From positions 1 to 64,000 of the forward strand of contig JABWBC010000002.1 in the NCBI GenBank assembly GCA_013360695.1: a stretch of DNA of 64,000 nucleotides. Direction: 5' to 3'. How positions within the stretch are numbered: position 1 is the stretch's first letter; every line of letters starts with the position of its first letter. The notes below the pieces were generated by a model, which ran no database searches, had not been told where the DNA came from, and saw only the letters and a list, made by a program, of their open reading frames with translations. Source of the DNA: Phycisphaerales bacterium. Lineage in GTDB: Bacteria; Planctomycetota; Phycisphaerae; Phycisphaerales; UBA1924. Positions 51,785 to 60,823 of the stretch are shown here, piece after piece. A program made the translations under genes and the position numbers.

Positions 51785-54373
51785 CTAACAGCCGAGGTCA
51801 AATCGTTCGGCGAACTCGTCGTAGTCGTTGCCGTTCACAAACCCGTCATTGTTGAAGTCCGCCGCCGCGTCGCCCGCGTCGAAGGCCTCGGCAAAGGCGT
51901 CGTAGTCATCGCCGTTCACGAAGCCGTCCCCGTTGAAGTCGGCGGGGCAGTTGAGCCCCTCGCACTCGTCGGGTATCCCGTTGTGGTTAGTGTCGCGGCT
52001 GGCCTGCGGAAAATTGAGGTGAAGGTGCCAGGTTGAATAACCCTCGGGGCGGGTAAGCGCGTCGAGACGCCCGTCGTTGTTGAGATCGCCGACCGACATC
52101 CAGTCCGCGGAGTTGCGGACGCCGCGCGTGATCGACCGGCTGTCGACCAGCCCCGAGCCGTTGTTGTAATAGACCGCGGCGGAGGACGGATAGCCGCTGC
52201 TGATCCGCCCGATGGACATGAAGTCCAGATCGTTGTCCAGATCGGCGTCGAACACAGACGGCCCCAATTGGCGCGTGTAGCCGTAACCTCCGAGGGAGGC
52301 GACCAGTGAGGGGCCGCCGAGCACGCCGCCCTCGTTCTCGAAGAGCCAAACTCCCAGGCAGACGGCGAGCAGATCGTCGTCGGAATCGTGGTCCCAGTCA
52401 CCCACCCAGAAGTTCCCGGGGCCCGTGGCGAAGTTGGGCGCGAGCTCGTACGTCCGCGTCTCGTACGAGCCGAACGTGCCGTCGCCGTTGTTGGGATAGA
52501 TCAGGAAAGCCTCGAGCGCTGGATCGACCGCTTGTCCGCCGAGGCCGGCGAAGAGTTCGGGCGCGCCGTCGCCGTTGACGTCGCCGAACCAGATGCTCCC
52601 GAGGAAGCGCGGCGTATTGACCTCGTAATAGGGCGCGAAATGCCCCTGCCCGTCGCCCAGGCTGATCCGGACGAACGCCTCGATGTTGTTGTTGTAGGTC
52701 CAGGTCCAGATGAGGTCGAGCTCGCCGTCGTTGTTGACGTCGTGCGTGATCGCATCGATGTAGACGTAGAGGTCCGAGGCGATCTCCGGCCCGAACGTGC
52801 CGTCTCCGTTGTTCATCTTGACGAAGCAGTGCCCGCCGAGGCTGAGCAGGTCGAGATCGCCGTCGCGGTCGATGTCGCGGGCGAGGATCTGGCCCGCGGC
52901 GCTCAGGGTGGTGATCTGCGCCGGACCGAAGCGGTTGTTCCCGATGCCGGGGAGCAGTCGGAACTCATGGCCGAGCGTGGAGTACGTGCAGAGATCGGCG
53001 ACGCCATCGCCGGACAGGTCCGCGATGAACGGATAGAACGCGGCGTCGGCGCGACGCATCGTGATGATCGCCTCGAAGTTCAGGTTGTCGAGGTTCTTGA
53101 GCAGACTGAACGTGTACGCCTGGCCGTTGGCGGTAACGATCTCCGGCGCGGCGCTCCCGATCACGTTGCCGATGCTAATCGTGCCCGGCCCGTCGCCGCT
53201 GGTCGCGAAAGACTGGGAATGGCTGAGCAACCCGGCGCTGTTCTTGTAGACATGCACGCAGTGTTCGGCGGGGTCGCCCCAGATCAGATCGGGCCAGGCG
53301 TCGCCGTCGAGGTCGCGCACCGCGAGCTTTCCCGCTTCGCCGGCGATGACGGGGTGCGGCCCCAGGGTCTGGGAGAGCGTGAACGCCCCGACGCCATTGT
53401 TGTTCCAAATCGTCGCCGACTCGCTGTCCTGCGCCGAAACGATGACCTCGGCGTCTCCGTCCTTGTCCAGATCGGCGAGCGCCACGTCGTGGGGCTTGGA
53501 GTACAGCGAGGTCTGGGCGTAACCCGGAATCGTGAGCGTGGCGTGGCCTGCAAAGACGCCGCCGCCGCTGTTCCGCAGGAGCGTGATCGTTCCCGGCCCG
53601 AGGGGAAACGCGAAGATGTGCGTGTTGCCGACCGCGATGTCCGGGAGTTCGTCCCCCGTGAAGTCGCCGATCGCCAGCGACGCGGGCTGATCTCCCACCG
53701 CATAGGAGACGCGCGCCGAGAACGTCCCGTTCCCGTTGTTCTTGAAGATGTTGATCGTGTTGGTGTTGTCGCACGCGACGCCCAGGTCCAGGTCGCCGTC
53801 GACGTCAACATCGCCGATGGCTATCCCGAGGTTTCGGGCCTGAGCCGTCAGCGCGACCGGCGCCGCGAACGCGCCGGCGCCGCTGGAAAGTAGCACCTGC
53901 ACCTTGGCAAAGCCCGCGTCGGCGCCCGCCAGGTCGTCGCGACCATCGGCGTTGAGATCGCCCACGACGAAGGAATAGATCACCGCGTTGTCGAGCAGAT
54001 AGCGCAGGTGAAACACCAGCGCCGGCCCGGCGTCGTTGCGCCACAGCGAGACCGAGCACCCGCTGCTCCCCTGCGCAGAGGACGTGACGCAATCGAGATC
54101 GCCGTCTTGGTCAAAGTCGATCAGCGCCGTAGCGTAAACGCGGTTCTGTGCCTGCGGGTCGACCCAGTGCTCGACCGCGGACTGGAACCGAGGTCGCGAC
54201 ACGTCCGCGGCGTCGGGCACCCCGTTGAGATTGCAGTCCGCCGCCGTTCCGTTCCGGATCTCGTAAGCGTCAAACGACGCGTTTCCGTTGGCGTCCTGGG
54301 CCCGCGCGGCCTGGGCCGCGGCCATCGCCGCCATGACAGCCAAGACCCCGCGCCGAATCATGTTCTTTTTCAT
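51785..54373 (-). CDS. Secreted FG-GAP/VCBS-repeat protein with GC-terminal dockerin (block 1)
   Basis: An 862-residue secreted protein with signal peptide AVMAAMAAAQAARAQ. It has a dockerin-like N-terminal loop (DANGNASFDAYEI...DCNLNGVPDAADV) and about ten FG-GAP repeats with calcium loops (DFDQDGDLDCVTS, DLNADGRDDLAGA, DVDVDGDLDLGVA, DLDKDGDAEVIVS), expected to form an integrin-alpha-like propeller. The tail ends DLGC. The ATG at MKKNMIRRG has GGAGG six bases upstream. It is at the position matching the FG-GAP gene at 60.8 kb in the second block. Confidence 0.85.
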   Translation of the reverse strand: MKKNMIRRGVLAVMAAMAAAQAARAQDANGNASFDAYEIRNGTAADCNLNGVPDAADVSRPRFQSAVEHWVDPQAQNRVYATALIDFDQDGDLDCVTSSAQGSSGCSVSLWRNDAGPALVFHLRYLLDNAVIYSFVVGDLNADGRDDLAGADAGFAKVQVLLSSGAGAFAAPVALTAQARNLGIAIGDVDVDGDLDLGVACDNTNTINIFKNNGNGTFSARVSYAVGDQPASLAIGDFTGDELPDIAVGNTHIFAFPLGPGTITLLRNSGGGVFAGHATLTIPGYAQTSLYSKPHDVALADLDKDGDAEVIVSAQDSESATIWNNNGVGAFTLSQTLGPHPVIAGEAGKLAVRDLDGDAWPDLIWGDPAEHCVHVYKNSAGLLSHSQSFATSGDGPGTISIGNVIGSAAPEIVTANGQAYTFSLLKNLDNLNFEAIITMRRADAAFYPFIADLSGDGVADLCTYSTLGHEFRLLPGIGNNRFGPAQITTLSAAGQILARDIDRDGDLDLLSLGGHCFVKMNNGDGTFGPEIASDLYVYIDAITHDVNNDGELDLIWTWTYNNNIEAFVRISLGDGQGHFAPYYEVNTPRFLGSIWFGDVNGDGAPELFAGLGGQAVDPALEAFLIYPNNGDGTFGSYETRTYELAPNFATGPGNFWVGDWDHDSDDDLLAVCLGVWLFENEGGVLGGPSLVASLGGYGYTRQLGPSVFDADLDNDLDFMSIGRISSGYPSSAAVYYNNGSGLVDSRSITRGVRNSADWMSVGDLNNDGRLDALTRPEGYSTWHLHLNFPQASRDTNHNGIPDECEGLNCPADFNGDGFVNGDDYDAFAEAFDAGDAAADFNNDGFVNGNDYDEFAERFDLGC

Positions 54374-54478
54374 GTAATCCTCCGCTCCGCCCGGGGCCAC
54401 ACTTCACGCGGCTTTCCGCCGCCGGCGCTCGCACGATTCACGACCAAGCAACCCGACCCGTTCGACCAGTTCCCGGCC

Positions 54479-56395
54479 TCAACAGCCCGCGTCGAATGCC
54501 CCGGCGAACTCGTCGTAGTCGTTGCCGTTCACAAACCCGTCATTGTTAAAGTCCGCCGACGCGTCCCCCGCGTCGAAGGCCTCGGCGAACAGATCGTAAT
54601 CATCACCGTTCACGAAGCCGTCCCCATTGAAGTCAGCGGCGCACGAGCCCGCGCCGATCGTCGAGCACGCGGAGAACTCCGACGTGTCGAGCGTCGACTG
54701 ACGCGTCGCGGTCGCGGTGACCACGCCGCCCACCACGGCGTCATCGCCCAGAAGCGTCACATCAAACGAGGCGTTGCCCGACGCATTCGTATCCACCTCC
54801 ACCGCGCCGAGGTAGAACTTTCCTTCGCCAAAGCTGCTGGGGTCGCACGAGGGCGACGCGAAAAACTCGATCGTGAATCGCTCGTTGGCCACGCTGTTGA
54901 ACGCGCCCGTAACATGCAGGGACTGGCCCGAGAGCTCCGCGCTGCCGACCACCGGGAAGTTCTGGAGTCGATTGGCGCCGCTGTCGGCGTCGCCCGCGTC
55001 GTTGGGCGTCGGCCCGTCGGCGCCGGTGTTCTTGGCCAGCTCGATCCCCAGCCCCCCGCAATCAAAGATCGAGTTTCCCGAGATCGTCACGCCGTCGGAG
55101 AGCGTTCCGACGAGGATGCCGAACGTCTCGACGCCCGAGATGGTGTTGCCCTGGCCGGGGAGCGGCCCGCCGATGGTGACGTTGCCGGTGGTCTGGCGCG
55201 CGGTGCCCGGCGACACCGTGACGCCGCGACGGGTGGGGATGACGGTTACCCCGTCCGCCGCCAGCCCGATGGTGTTGCCCTCGATGACCGTCGTGTCGTT
55301 GTTGGCGTTCATGGCGCTGACAAAGATGGCGTCGCCGAAGATCTGGCCCTGGTAGTGATTCGCGCCCAGGGTCCGCAGGCCCGCCACGAGGTTGCCGCGC
55401 ACGACGGTGTTGATCGAGTCGGTGACGCCCACGCCGGTGGGCCCGATCTGGGGCTGGCGCGCCATGCCGTCGGGCGTGGTGCCGATGTAGTTCCCCTCGA
55501 TGACGGTGTCCTTGGCCCAGACGACGCTCATCTGCGTTCCGGTGGGGAAGCCCTCCTCGCCGTAGTAGCCGTAGCCCGAGATGGTGTTTCGCTCCGCGGG
55601 CGTGGGCCCGCCGATACGGTTGCCGGTGGGATAGACGCAGTACTGGCTGCCCACGACGCTGCAGCGCGTGAGACGGTTGCCGATGACGACGTTGTCGTTC
55701 GACCAGCAGGCGATCTCGACGAACGACAGCACGTTGCCCTCGCCCGCGCCGGTGCCGCCGATGATGTTGCCCGTCGCGACCGGCCCGCCGAAGTTGCCGT
55801 CGATGCGCACGCTGTCGGTGGTGCAGCCGATCACGCGGTTCTGGTTGCCCGAGATGTGGACCGACGCGCCGAACGCGTTGCCGCCCGTGCCGTCGAGCGC
55901 CTTGACGACGTTCCCGTTTCCGAACAGATAGATGAACGCGGCCCCGTTGGGCGGGCCGAAGTACACGAGCCCCAGTTCGTTGCCGTTCGGATTGGTGTCG
56001 CCCGTGAAGGCGGTCTGGGTCGAGCAATCGATCGTGGTGTCGTTGGAGGAGAGGCTGAGCGGGCCGTCGAGCTCGATCGTCGCGCGATTGGGATAGAACG
56101 GATGCCACAGGCTCTGCGGGATGGCGAACCCGATCGTCTGCGCCCCCGGGGTGTTGTCCGCGGCGATCATCGCCTCGCGCAGCGACACCTTTCCGTTGGG
56201 CCCGGGAAGGTCGGCGAGCGTGCCGCTCCACGGAATATCGACGAGGTCGTTGGCGGAATCAACGGTGATCGTCTGCCCGGCCGTCGTGCCGCAAGCGCAG
56301 GCCAGGCCAGCAATGGCCGCCAGCAGGCCCGCCCGAGCCCTGTTCAAGTCGGCGTAGCGGCCGTGATAGGTTGCCTGGTTCGCCTGCTTTCTCAT
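54479..56395 (-). CDS. Secreted beta-helix protein with GC-terminal dockerin (block 2)
   Basis: A 638-residue secreted protein with a long N-region before the hydrophobic core (GLLAAIAGLACACGTTAG). It opens TITVDSANDLVD and LPGPNGKVSLREAMIAADN, a CSLREA-like start better preserved than in its block-1 paralogue, followed by beta-helix rungs (NRIGGPTPAERNTISG, DTVIEGNYIGTTPDGM). The C-terminal jelly-roll-like part (SLHVTGAFNSVANERFTIEFF) and dockerin match the paralogue; the end is DAGC. GGAGGAA precedes the ATG. Confidence 0.86.
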   Translation of the reverse strand: MRKQANQATYHGRYADLNRARAGLLAAIAGLACACGTTAGQTITVDSANDLVDIPWSGTLADLPGPNGKVSLREAMIAADNTPGAQTIGFAIPQSLWHPFYPNRATIELDGPLSLSSNDTTIDCSTQTAFTGDTNPNGNELGLVYFGPPNGAAFIYLFGNGNVVKALDGTGGNAFGASVHISGNQNRVIGCTTDSVRIDGNFGGPVATGNIIGGTGAGEGNVLSFVEIACWSNDNVVIGNRLTRCSVVGSQYCVYPTGNRIGGPTPAERNTISGYGYYGEEGFPTGTQMSVVWAKDTVIEGNYIGTTPDGMARQPQIGPTGVGVTDSINTVVRGNLVAGLRTLGANHYQGQIFGDAIFVSAMNANNDTTVIEGNTIGLAADGVTVIPTRRGVTVSPGTARQTTGNVTIGGPLPGQGNTISGVETFGILVGTLSDGVTISGNSIFDCGGLGIELAKNTGADGPTPNDAGDADSGANRLQNFPVVGSAELSGQSLHVTGAFNSVANERFTIEFFASPSCDPSSFGEGKFYLGAVEVDTNASGNASFDVTLLGDDAVVGGVVTATATRQSTLDTSEFSACSTIGAGSCAADFNGDGFVNGDDYDLFAEAFDAGDASADFNNDGFVNGNDYDEFAGAFDAGC

Positions 56396-56732
56396 GGTGA
56401 TTCCTCCGGCCGCGCGTGCGGCACGACCTTCATGCGACGGTTCTTTGCCGCTTTTCGCAGGATTTCCGATCCTTCGTCTCCGGCTTTGGACAGGCCCGGG
56501 CCGTCGGACGCGGCGGATTTTGGAGAGTTCCGGCCCCGGTCAAAATCCGATCGTCACTTCCCCCTCATTGGGCGGGTGGGGTGGGCACTCGCCTCCCTTC
56601 GCAACCCATGGGAGTACCCCCGGGGCTGGATGCCTCGGGGGTTCGGATGGTCCTTGCACGCTTTGGGGACGATTGCTTCGGGCTCCGGCCGGATCCGGAC
56701 GACGCGGGATTGCAGCGCGTCGGCGGCCGACC
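56396..56732. other. Intergenic region between dockerin genes
   Basis: About 340 bases upstream of the block-2 beta-helix gene. It has an imperfect stem CCCCCGGGG...CCTCGGGGG (near 56617-56641) without a T-tract, and should contain that gene's promoter, but I see no clear -35/-10 pair. No gene is evident. Confidence 0.45.
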
Positions 56733-58952
56733 TCAGCACCCCGCGTCAAATGCCGACGCAAACTCGTCGTAGTCATTGCCGTTGACGAAGCCGTCGTGGT
56801 TGAAGTCCGCCGCGGCGTCGCCGGCGTCGAAAGCGGACGCGAACGCGTCGTAGTCGTCGCCGTTCACGAAGCCGTCGCCGTTGAAGTCCGCCGCGCACAT
56901 CGTCCCCGTGACTTTCAGCACCGCGATCCCGCGCGAGAGGCAGCTCATCCACAGTTCGTAGCCGCCCGGGATGATCTTGACTTCGAGGTCCCAGACCGAC
57001 GCGTGCGGGAGGCCGCCCCACTGGGGTTCGCCGTTGGGCGGCGCGGGGAAGGTGCCGACGTTCGTGCCGTCCCACCAGAGCAGGCCCATGTCGGTCGAGG
57101 GATACTCGGCGTCATAGGTCATCCATACGCGTCCATCGGGCGTGACGGCCAGCGGTCGCACATGCTCGCCCGGGAAGGGCCAGCCGTTGTCATACTCCCA
57201 GGCCTGATACGTCCCGTTGTTCGCGTTGACGCGGAGAAGCGCGCTTCCGGTGCTGGTGAACTGGGCCCATTTGCCGATCCACGCGATTCCGTTGTGGTCG
57301 ACCGCCAGCCCCGTGAAGAGCCCGCCTCCCGGGAAGTCGTCCGCGCTGCGCGAGAAGACGTAGCTGCCGTCGGTGCGCGTGAGTTGATAGTCCTGGTTCG
57401 CCCACACCGTGCCCGGCCGATCGGGGTCGGTCTGAAGCGACATGCCCCAGCCACCGCTGCCGATCGAGTTGAACGTGCCGTTCTGGAAATAGCCGAGGCC
57501 GGAATAGTGCCCGATGGCCCAGAGCCTTCCGAGCGAGTCCTCGCGGTATTGGCGGATCGAATCGAGCGGGCCGGGAATCTCGGTCCACGCGTCGGCTTCG
57601 GCGTCGAGTTCATGCGTGAAATTGAACATCGGGTTGACCGCGACCTTGCCCGTGGAGGCACGCACGCACACCGCTTCGCTGTTGTCGGTCGGGAAGGGCC
57701 AGTCGTAGCCAAGGCCGTAAGTGTACTGGTCCCAGCATGTCCACCGAATGCCGTCGAAACGGACCATGCCGCCGATTCCCGGAGCGGCATTCGCACAGGC
57801 ATAGACATCCCCGGAGTTCGGATCGATCGAAAGGTCGCCGTTGAAAAAATCGAACTGGCTGGTGTTGGTCACGCGATAGCGCTGCCACTCACCCGAACTC
57901 GCATCGCGCCGGAGCGCGCCGCCGAGACCCGATCCACAGAGCCAGATCGTGCCGTCTCCCGCGATGTCGAGATCGTCGATGAAGCCATTGATGTCGGGGA
58001 CGGGTCCGAGGTCGGTCCACGACGTGCCGTTGAAGCGGTGCAGGTGCGCGTAGCCGTCGATCATCAGCGCCTGCATGTTGCCGAACGCGCGGAGCGCCGC
58101 AACCTGCACCACGGGGTGCTCGGGCGGGAGCGGCGGCGAGACCCAGGTACCGTCGGGACGCAGGCAGTCGAGGCGAGATTGGCCCTGATCCCCATACCAC
58201 CGGGTTATCCACATGTTTCCGGCGTCGTCCACGGAGTCGAGCGACGCCAGCGCCGCCGGGTTCCCCGCTGTCGGCGAGAAGCTCGTCCACGAGTTGGTCG
58301 TGCTGTCCCAACGCTCAACCGGGCTGAGCCCGCCCAGGGAGGTCCAGATGTAGTATCCGCCGCCGGGCTTGAGCTGGGCCGCGATCTTGCCGCCGCCGCG
58401 CCCGTCCATGTGGGTCCAGGTGTTCGTTGCGGGGTGGTATCGACTGAGCCCGCCTTCCCCCCAGATCGTGGACTCGGCCGACACCCAGAGCGAGCCGTCG
58501 GGCGCCATCGTCATGTCGCGGGTGAGTCCGCCGGGGAGCGCGGAGTTGTCCGGGCCGTACTTGACGAGCGAGCCTGCCCCGGCCGCGAGATTCATCCGCA
58601 TGACGCCACGCCAGGTGCCCAACCACAGGTTGCCCTGAGAGTCGGAGACCATGTCGCTCACGCGCGTCGTGCCGACGTCGTTGGGATGCCCGATGATGGG
58701 GTAGTCGACGTTTGAGACGTTGATCCAGCGGTTCTCCCCTTGCACGAACTTGGCGATTCCGCCTTCCTCAAAGCTCGGGCTGTAACCGCCGATCCAAGGG
58801 TCATTGTCGGGCCCGATCCAGATCGATTCGTTCCAGTCGCCCTGAATGCCGGTGTTGGTTGGGCGGTAGTAGCGCCACGAATACGCGGGCTGGGCGAACG
58901 CGGAACCCGAAATCAGCATCAGGGCCGCCGCGGCCGAATAACACATCTTCAT
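56733..58952 (-). CDS. Secreted YSWRYYRP propeller protein with GC-terminal dockerin (block 2)
   Basis: A 739-residue secreted protein, one residue shorter than its block-1 paralogue. Signal peptide SAAAALMLISGSAFAQ. It begins YSWRYYRPTNTGIQGDW, with FEEGGIAKFVQGENRWINVS and DSQGNLWLGTWRGVMRMN matching the paralogue, so the repeats form the same blades. The end has YELWMSCLSRGIAVLKV, then the two-loop dockerin ending DAGC. GGAGG is six bases before the ATG. The conserved length and order point to a similar structural role. Confidence 0.86.
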   Translation of the reverse strand: MKMCYSAAAALMLISGSAFAQPAYSWRYYRPTNTGIQGDWNESIWIGPDNDPWIGGYSPSFEEGGIAKFVQGENRWINVSNVDYPIIGHPNDVGTTRVSDMVSDSQGNLWLGTWRGVMRMNLAAGAGSLVKYGPDNSALPGGLTRDMTMAPDGSLWVSAESTIWGEGGLSRYHPATNTWTHMDGRGGGKIAAQLKPGGGYYIWTSLGGLSPVERWDSTTNSWTSFSPTAGNPAALASLDSVDDAGNMWITRWYGDQGQSRLDCLRPDGTWVSPPLPPEHPVVQVAALRAFGNMQALMIDGYAHLHRFNGTSWTDLGPVPDINGFIDDLDIAGDGTIWLCGSGLGGALRRDASSGEWQRYRVTNTSQFDFFNGDLSIDPNSGDVYACANAAPGIGGMVRFDGIRWTCWDQYTYGLGYDWPFPTDNSEAVCVRASTGKVAVNPMFNFTHELDAEADAWTEIPGPLDSIRQYREDSLGRLWAIGHYSGLGYFQNGTFNSIGSGGWGMSLQTDPDRPGTVWANQDYQLTRTDGSYVFSRSADDFPGGGLFTGLAVDHNGIAWIGKWAQFTSTGSALLRVNANNGTYQAWEYDNGWPFPGEHVRPLAVTPDGRVWMTYDAEYPSTDMGLLWWDGTNVGTFPAPPNGEPQWGGLPHASVWDLEVKIIPGGYELWMSCLSRGIAVLKVTGTMCAADFNGDGFVNGDDYDAFASAFDAGDAAADFNHDGFVNGNDYDEFASAFDAGC

Positions 58953-59062
58953 CTTCCAGCCTCCTCAAGAAGTGGGAATCCCCACTCTGATCCATGCGCG
59001 GTCTGGCGGATCGCTTTGTCTTGATTCGGCCGGATCACGAATCGAATTGTGCCGGGCTCGCG

Positions 59063-60604
59063 CTAACAGCCCGCGTCAAACGCCGACGCAAAGGCGTCGT
59101 AGTCGTCGCCGTTGACGAATCCGTCGCCGTTAAAATCGGCGGCGGGAGCCCCCGTGTCGAAGGCGGACGCGAAGGCGTCGTAGTCGTCGCCGTTGACGAA
59201 TCCGTCGCGGTTGAAGTCGCCCGCGCAGCGTGGCGGGAGTTCCAGCTTCACCAGCGCGTGCGGCTCTCCAAACGCCGGGCTTGAGTTGATGTCCTGGCCC
59301 GCACCGTTCCGCAGGTTGGCGATGACGTACAGCACGCGCCCATTCGACAGCTCGAGTTCATCCAGCGCGAACGCGGGGAGCAAGGGGTTGCCGCGCCCGA
59401 TGAAGGCGTCGTCGTCCGCCAGCCCGTTGCCGTCGAGGTCGACCGGGTCGCCCTCGCGCATCACGACCCCCAGCTCGGAATGCACGATCACGTCGTCGCT
59501 GGCCGGCGCGCCGGCGGATCGGCCCGCGACCAGCCACTCGCCAAGGCCGCTCACCGCAACGGCATAGAACGGCGCGGACCAGGTGCCGCCCGAGGGAATG
59601 ATCGGCGAGCCGCTGCGGGCGACGATATCGCCGTTGCGGTTGGCATAGTGTGAAACGCCGTCGGTGAGCAGGCCGTGCGCGATCCAATCGCCGGCCTGGT
59701 TCATGGCCGCGTGGGTGATGCCGTCGGGAATTTCACCGGTTCCCGGCATGGCGAAGCCCTGCTGGATGACGACGCGCGAGTCGATCGCGAGCACCTCGTC
59801 GAAGTCCTTATCCTCGATGATCTTCCCGTTGGCGAGCCAGTGGGCCCCGTCGGCGGTCGTGAAGAAGCCGCGCTCGGTCCACTTCTCCCAGGTCGGATTG
59901 GAAAGGCCGTCGAGCGAAACGACCGGCGATACGCCGCCCTGTCGGAACGCGTTGTGGTCATAGATCAGCGCCGACTCCAACGCCGGATCTATGTTCACGA
60001 TCGATTCCAGGTGGACGCCGATCACGTCGTTGTCGAGCGGATGGGCCGAGTCCATAAACGTGCCGATGACCTCGTCGCCCGCGTTGGTGGGCGGGAAGTC
60101 CACGAAATCGTGGAGGATGTCGCCCTGGCTGTGCGTCATGCTGAAGCCAAAGCCGTCCCAGTAGATGACCGCGAAGCGCCCGCCGTTGGGCCCAATCCGC
60201 GAGGTCGTGGTGAACGCGTAGCGATTCCGCCGATTGAAGTTCCCGCGCCCGATCAGGTCATAGGTCTCGCTGATCCCCCCCTGCGGGAGCGGCTGCCCCT
60301 CCTGCGCCAGCACATTCGGCGCTGGGTTGGGCCCGAGCACCAGCACGGACTCCTCGTCCGGGCCTTGCTGTGTCAGGCCGCCCGTCACCCACGTCGAACC
60401 GTCCGGCGAGAGCGTGAACGTGCTGATGGACTTGAAGCGCGTCGCGACCAGTTGGCCCGCGAGATTGCGGGCCCCGGGCACGATCGACGTGGGATGCGTC
60501 GGGTGCTTGGTAAACACCGCCGTCGCCATTTGCGCGCTGGCGCTCCCCGCGCACGCCATCAGCAACGCGGCCACTGCCGCGGTCCCTCTCATGGTGCAAT
60601 TCAT
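59063..60604 (-). CDS. Secreted protein of unknown fold with GC-terminal dockerin (block 2)
   Basis: A 513-residue secreted protein with signal peptide AVAALLMACAGSASAQ. The body has repeated pairs such as VLAQEGQPLPQGGIS, VVIQQGFAMPGTGEIPDG, IVARSGSPIIPSGGTW and VMREGDPVDLDGNG, spaced like strands of a propeller; I do not recognise the family. The dockerin loops are DFNRDGFVNGDDYDAF and DFNGDGFVNGDDYDAF, ending DAGC. The ATG at MNCTMRGTAA has GGAGG eight bases upstream; MRGTAAVAAL is a second possible start. It replaces the Ig-like gene found at this place in block 1. Confidence 0.75.
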   Translation of the reverse strand: MNCTMRGTAAVAALLMACAGSASAQMATAVFTKHPTHPTSIVPGARNLAGQLVATRFKSISTFTLSPDGSTWVTGGLTQQGPDEESVLVLGPNPAPNVLAQEGQPLPQGGISETYDLIGRGNFNRRNRYAFTTTSRIGPNGGRFAVIYWDGFGFSMTHSQGDILHDFVDFPPTNAGDEVIGTFMDSAHPLDNDVIGVHLESIVNIDPALESALIYDHNAFRQGGVSPVVSLDGLSNPTWEKWTERGFFTTADGAHWLANGKIIEDKDFDEVLAIDSRVVIQQGFAMPGTGEIPDGITHAAMNQAGDWIAHGLLTDGVSHYANRNGDIVARSGSPIIPSGGTWSAPFYAVAVSGLGEWLVAGRSAGAPASDDVIVHSELGVVMREGDPVDLDGNGLADDDAFIGRGNPLLPAFALDELELSNGRVLYVIANLRNGAGQDINSSPAFGEPHALVKLELPPRCAGDFNRDGFVNGDDYDAFASAFDTGAPAADFNGDGFVNGDDYDAFASAFDAGC

Positions 60605-60763
60605 TGGCGACCTCCACCCCACGCCGCAACAACCATAATCCTACTTCAACAGATGTCGACTTCCGGCCCGCCTTCATGCGACGAACCGAGCTCGGTTCTG
60701 TCAGAGCCCGCCCGATGTCCGGCGGGTGTTTGGCACGCGATGCGGCTATCGGTCCACGAAAAA

Positions 60764-60793
60764 GGACGCCGACCCGGCTGGTGGTCGGCGTCC
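60764..60793 (-). terminator. Intrinsic terminator of the block-2 FG-GAP gene
   Basis: A perfect 11-bp stem GGACGCCGACC / GGTCGGCGTCC with an 8-base loop, followed on the minus strand by TTTTT. It lies 30 bases past the stop of the gene beginning at 62,095. Confidence 0.85.
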
Positions 60794-60823
60794 AAGGGAG
60801 TGTGGGGCACTCCAAAGCGAGTC

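Noticed and set aside
54008-56785. Very long plus-strand ORFs opposite the dockerin genes (for example 925, 798, 773, 585 and 501 aa)
   Set aside because: They are antisense shadows of high-GC minus-strand genes. Their translations are monotonous (VVVVAVHEAVAVEVRR) and mirror the repeated calcium-loop codons; the minus frames have signal peptides, ribosome sites and recognisable domains.
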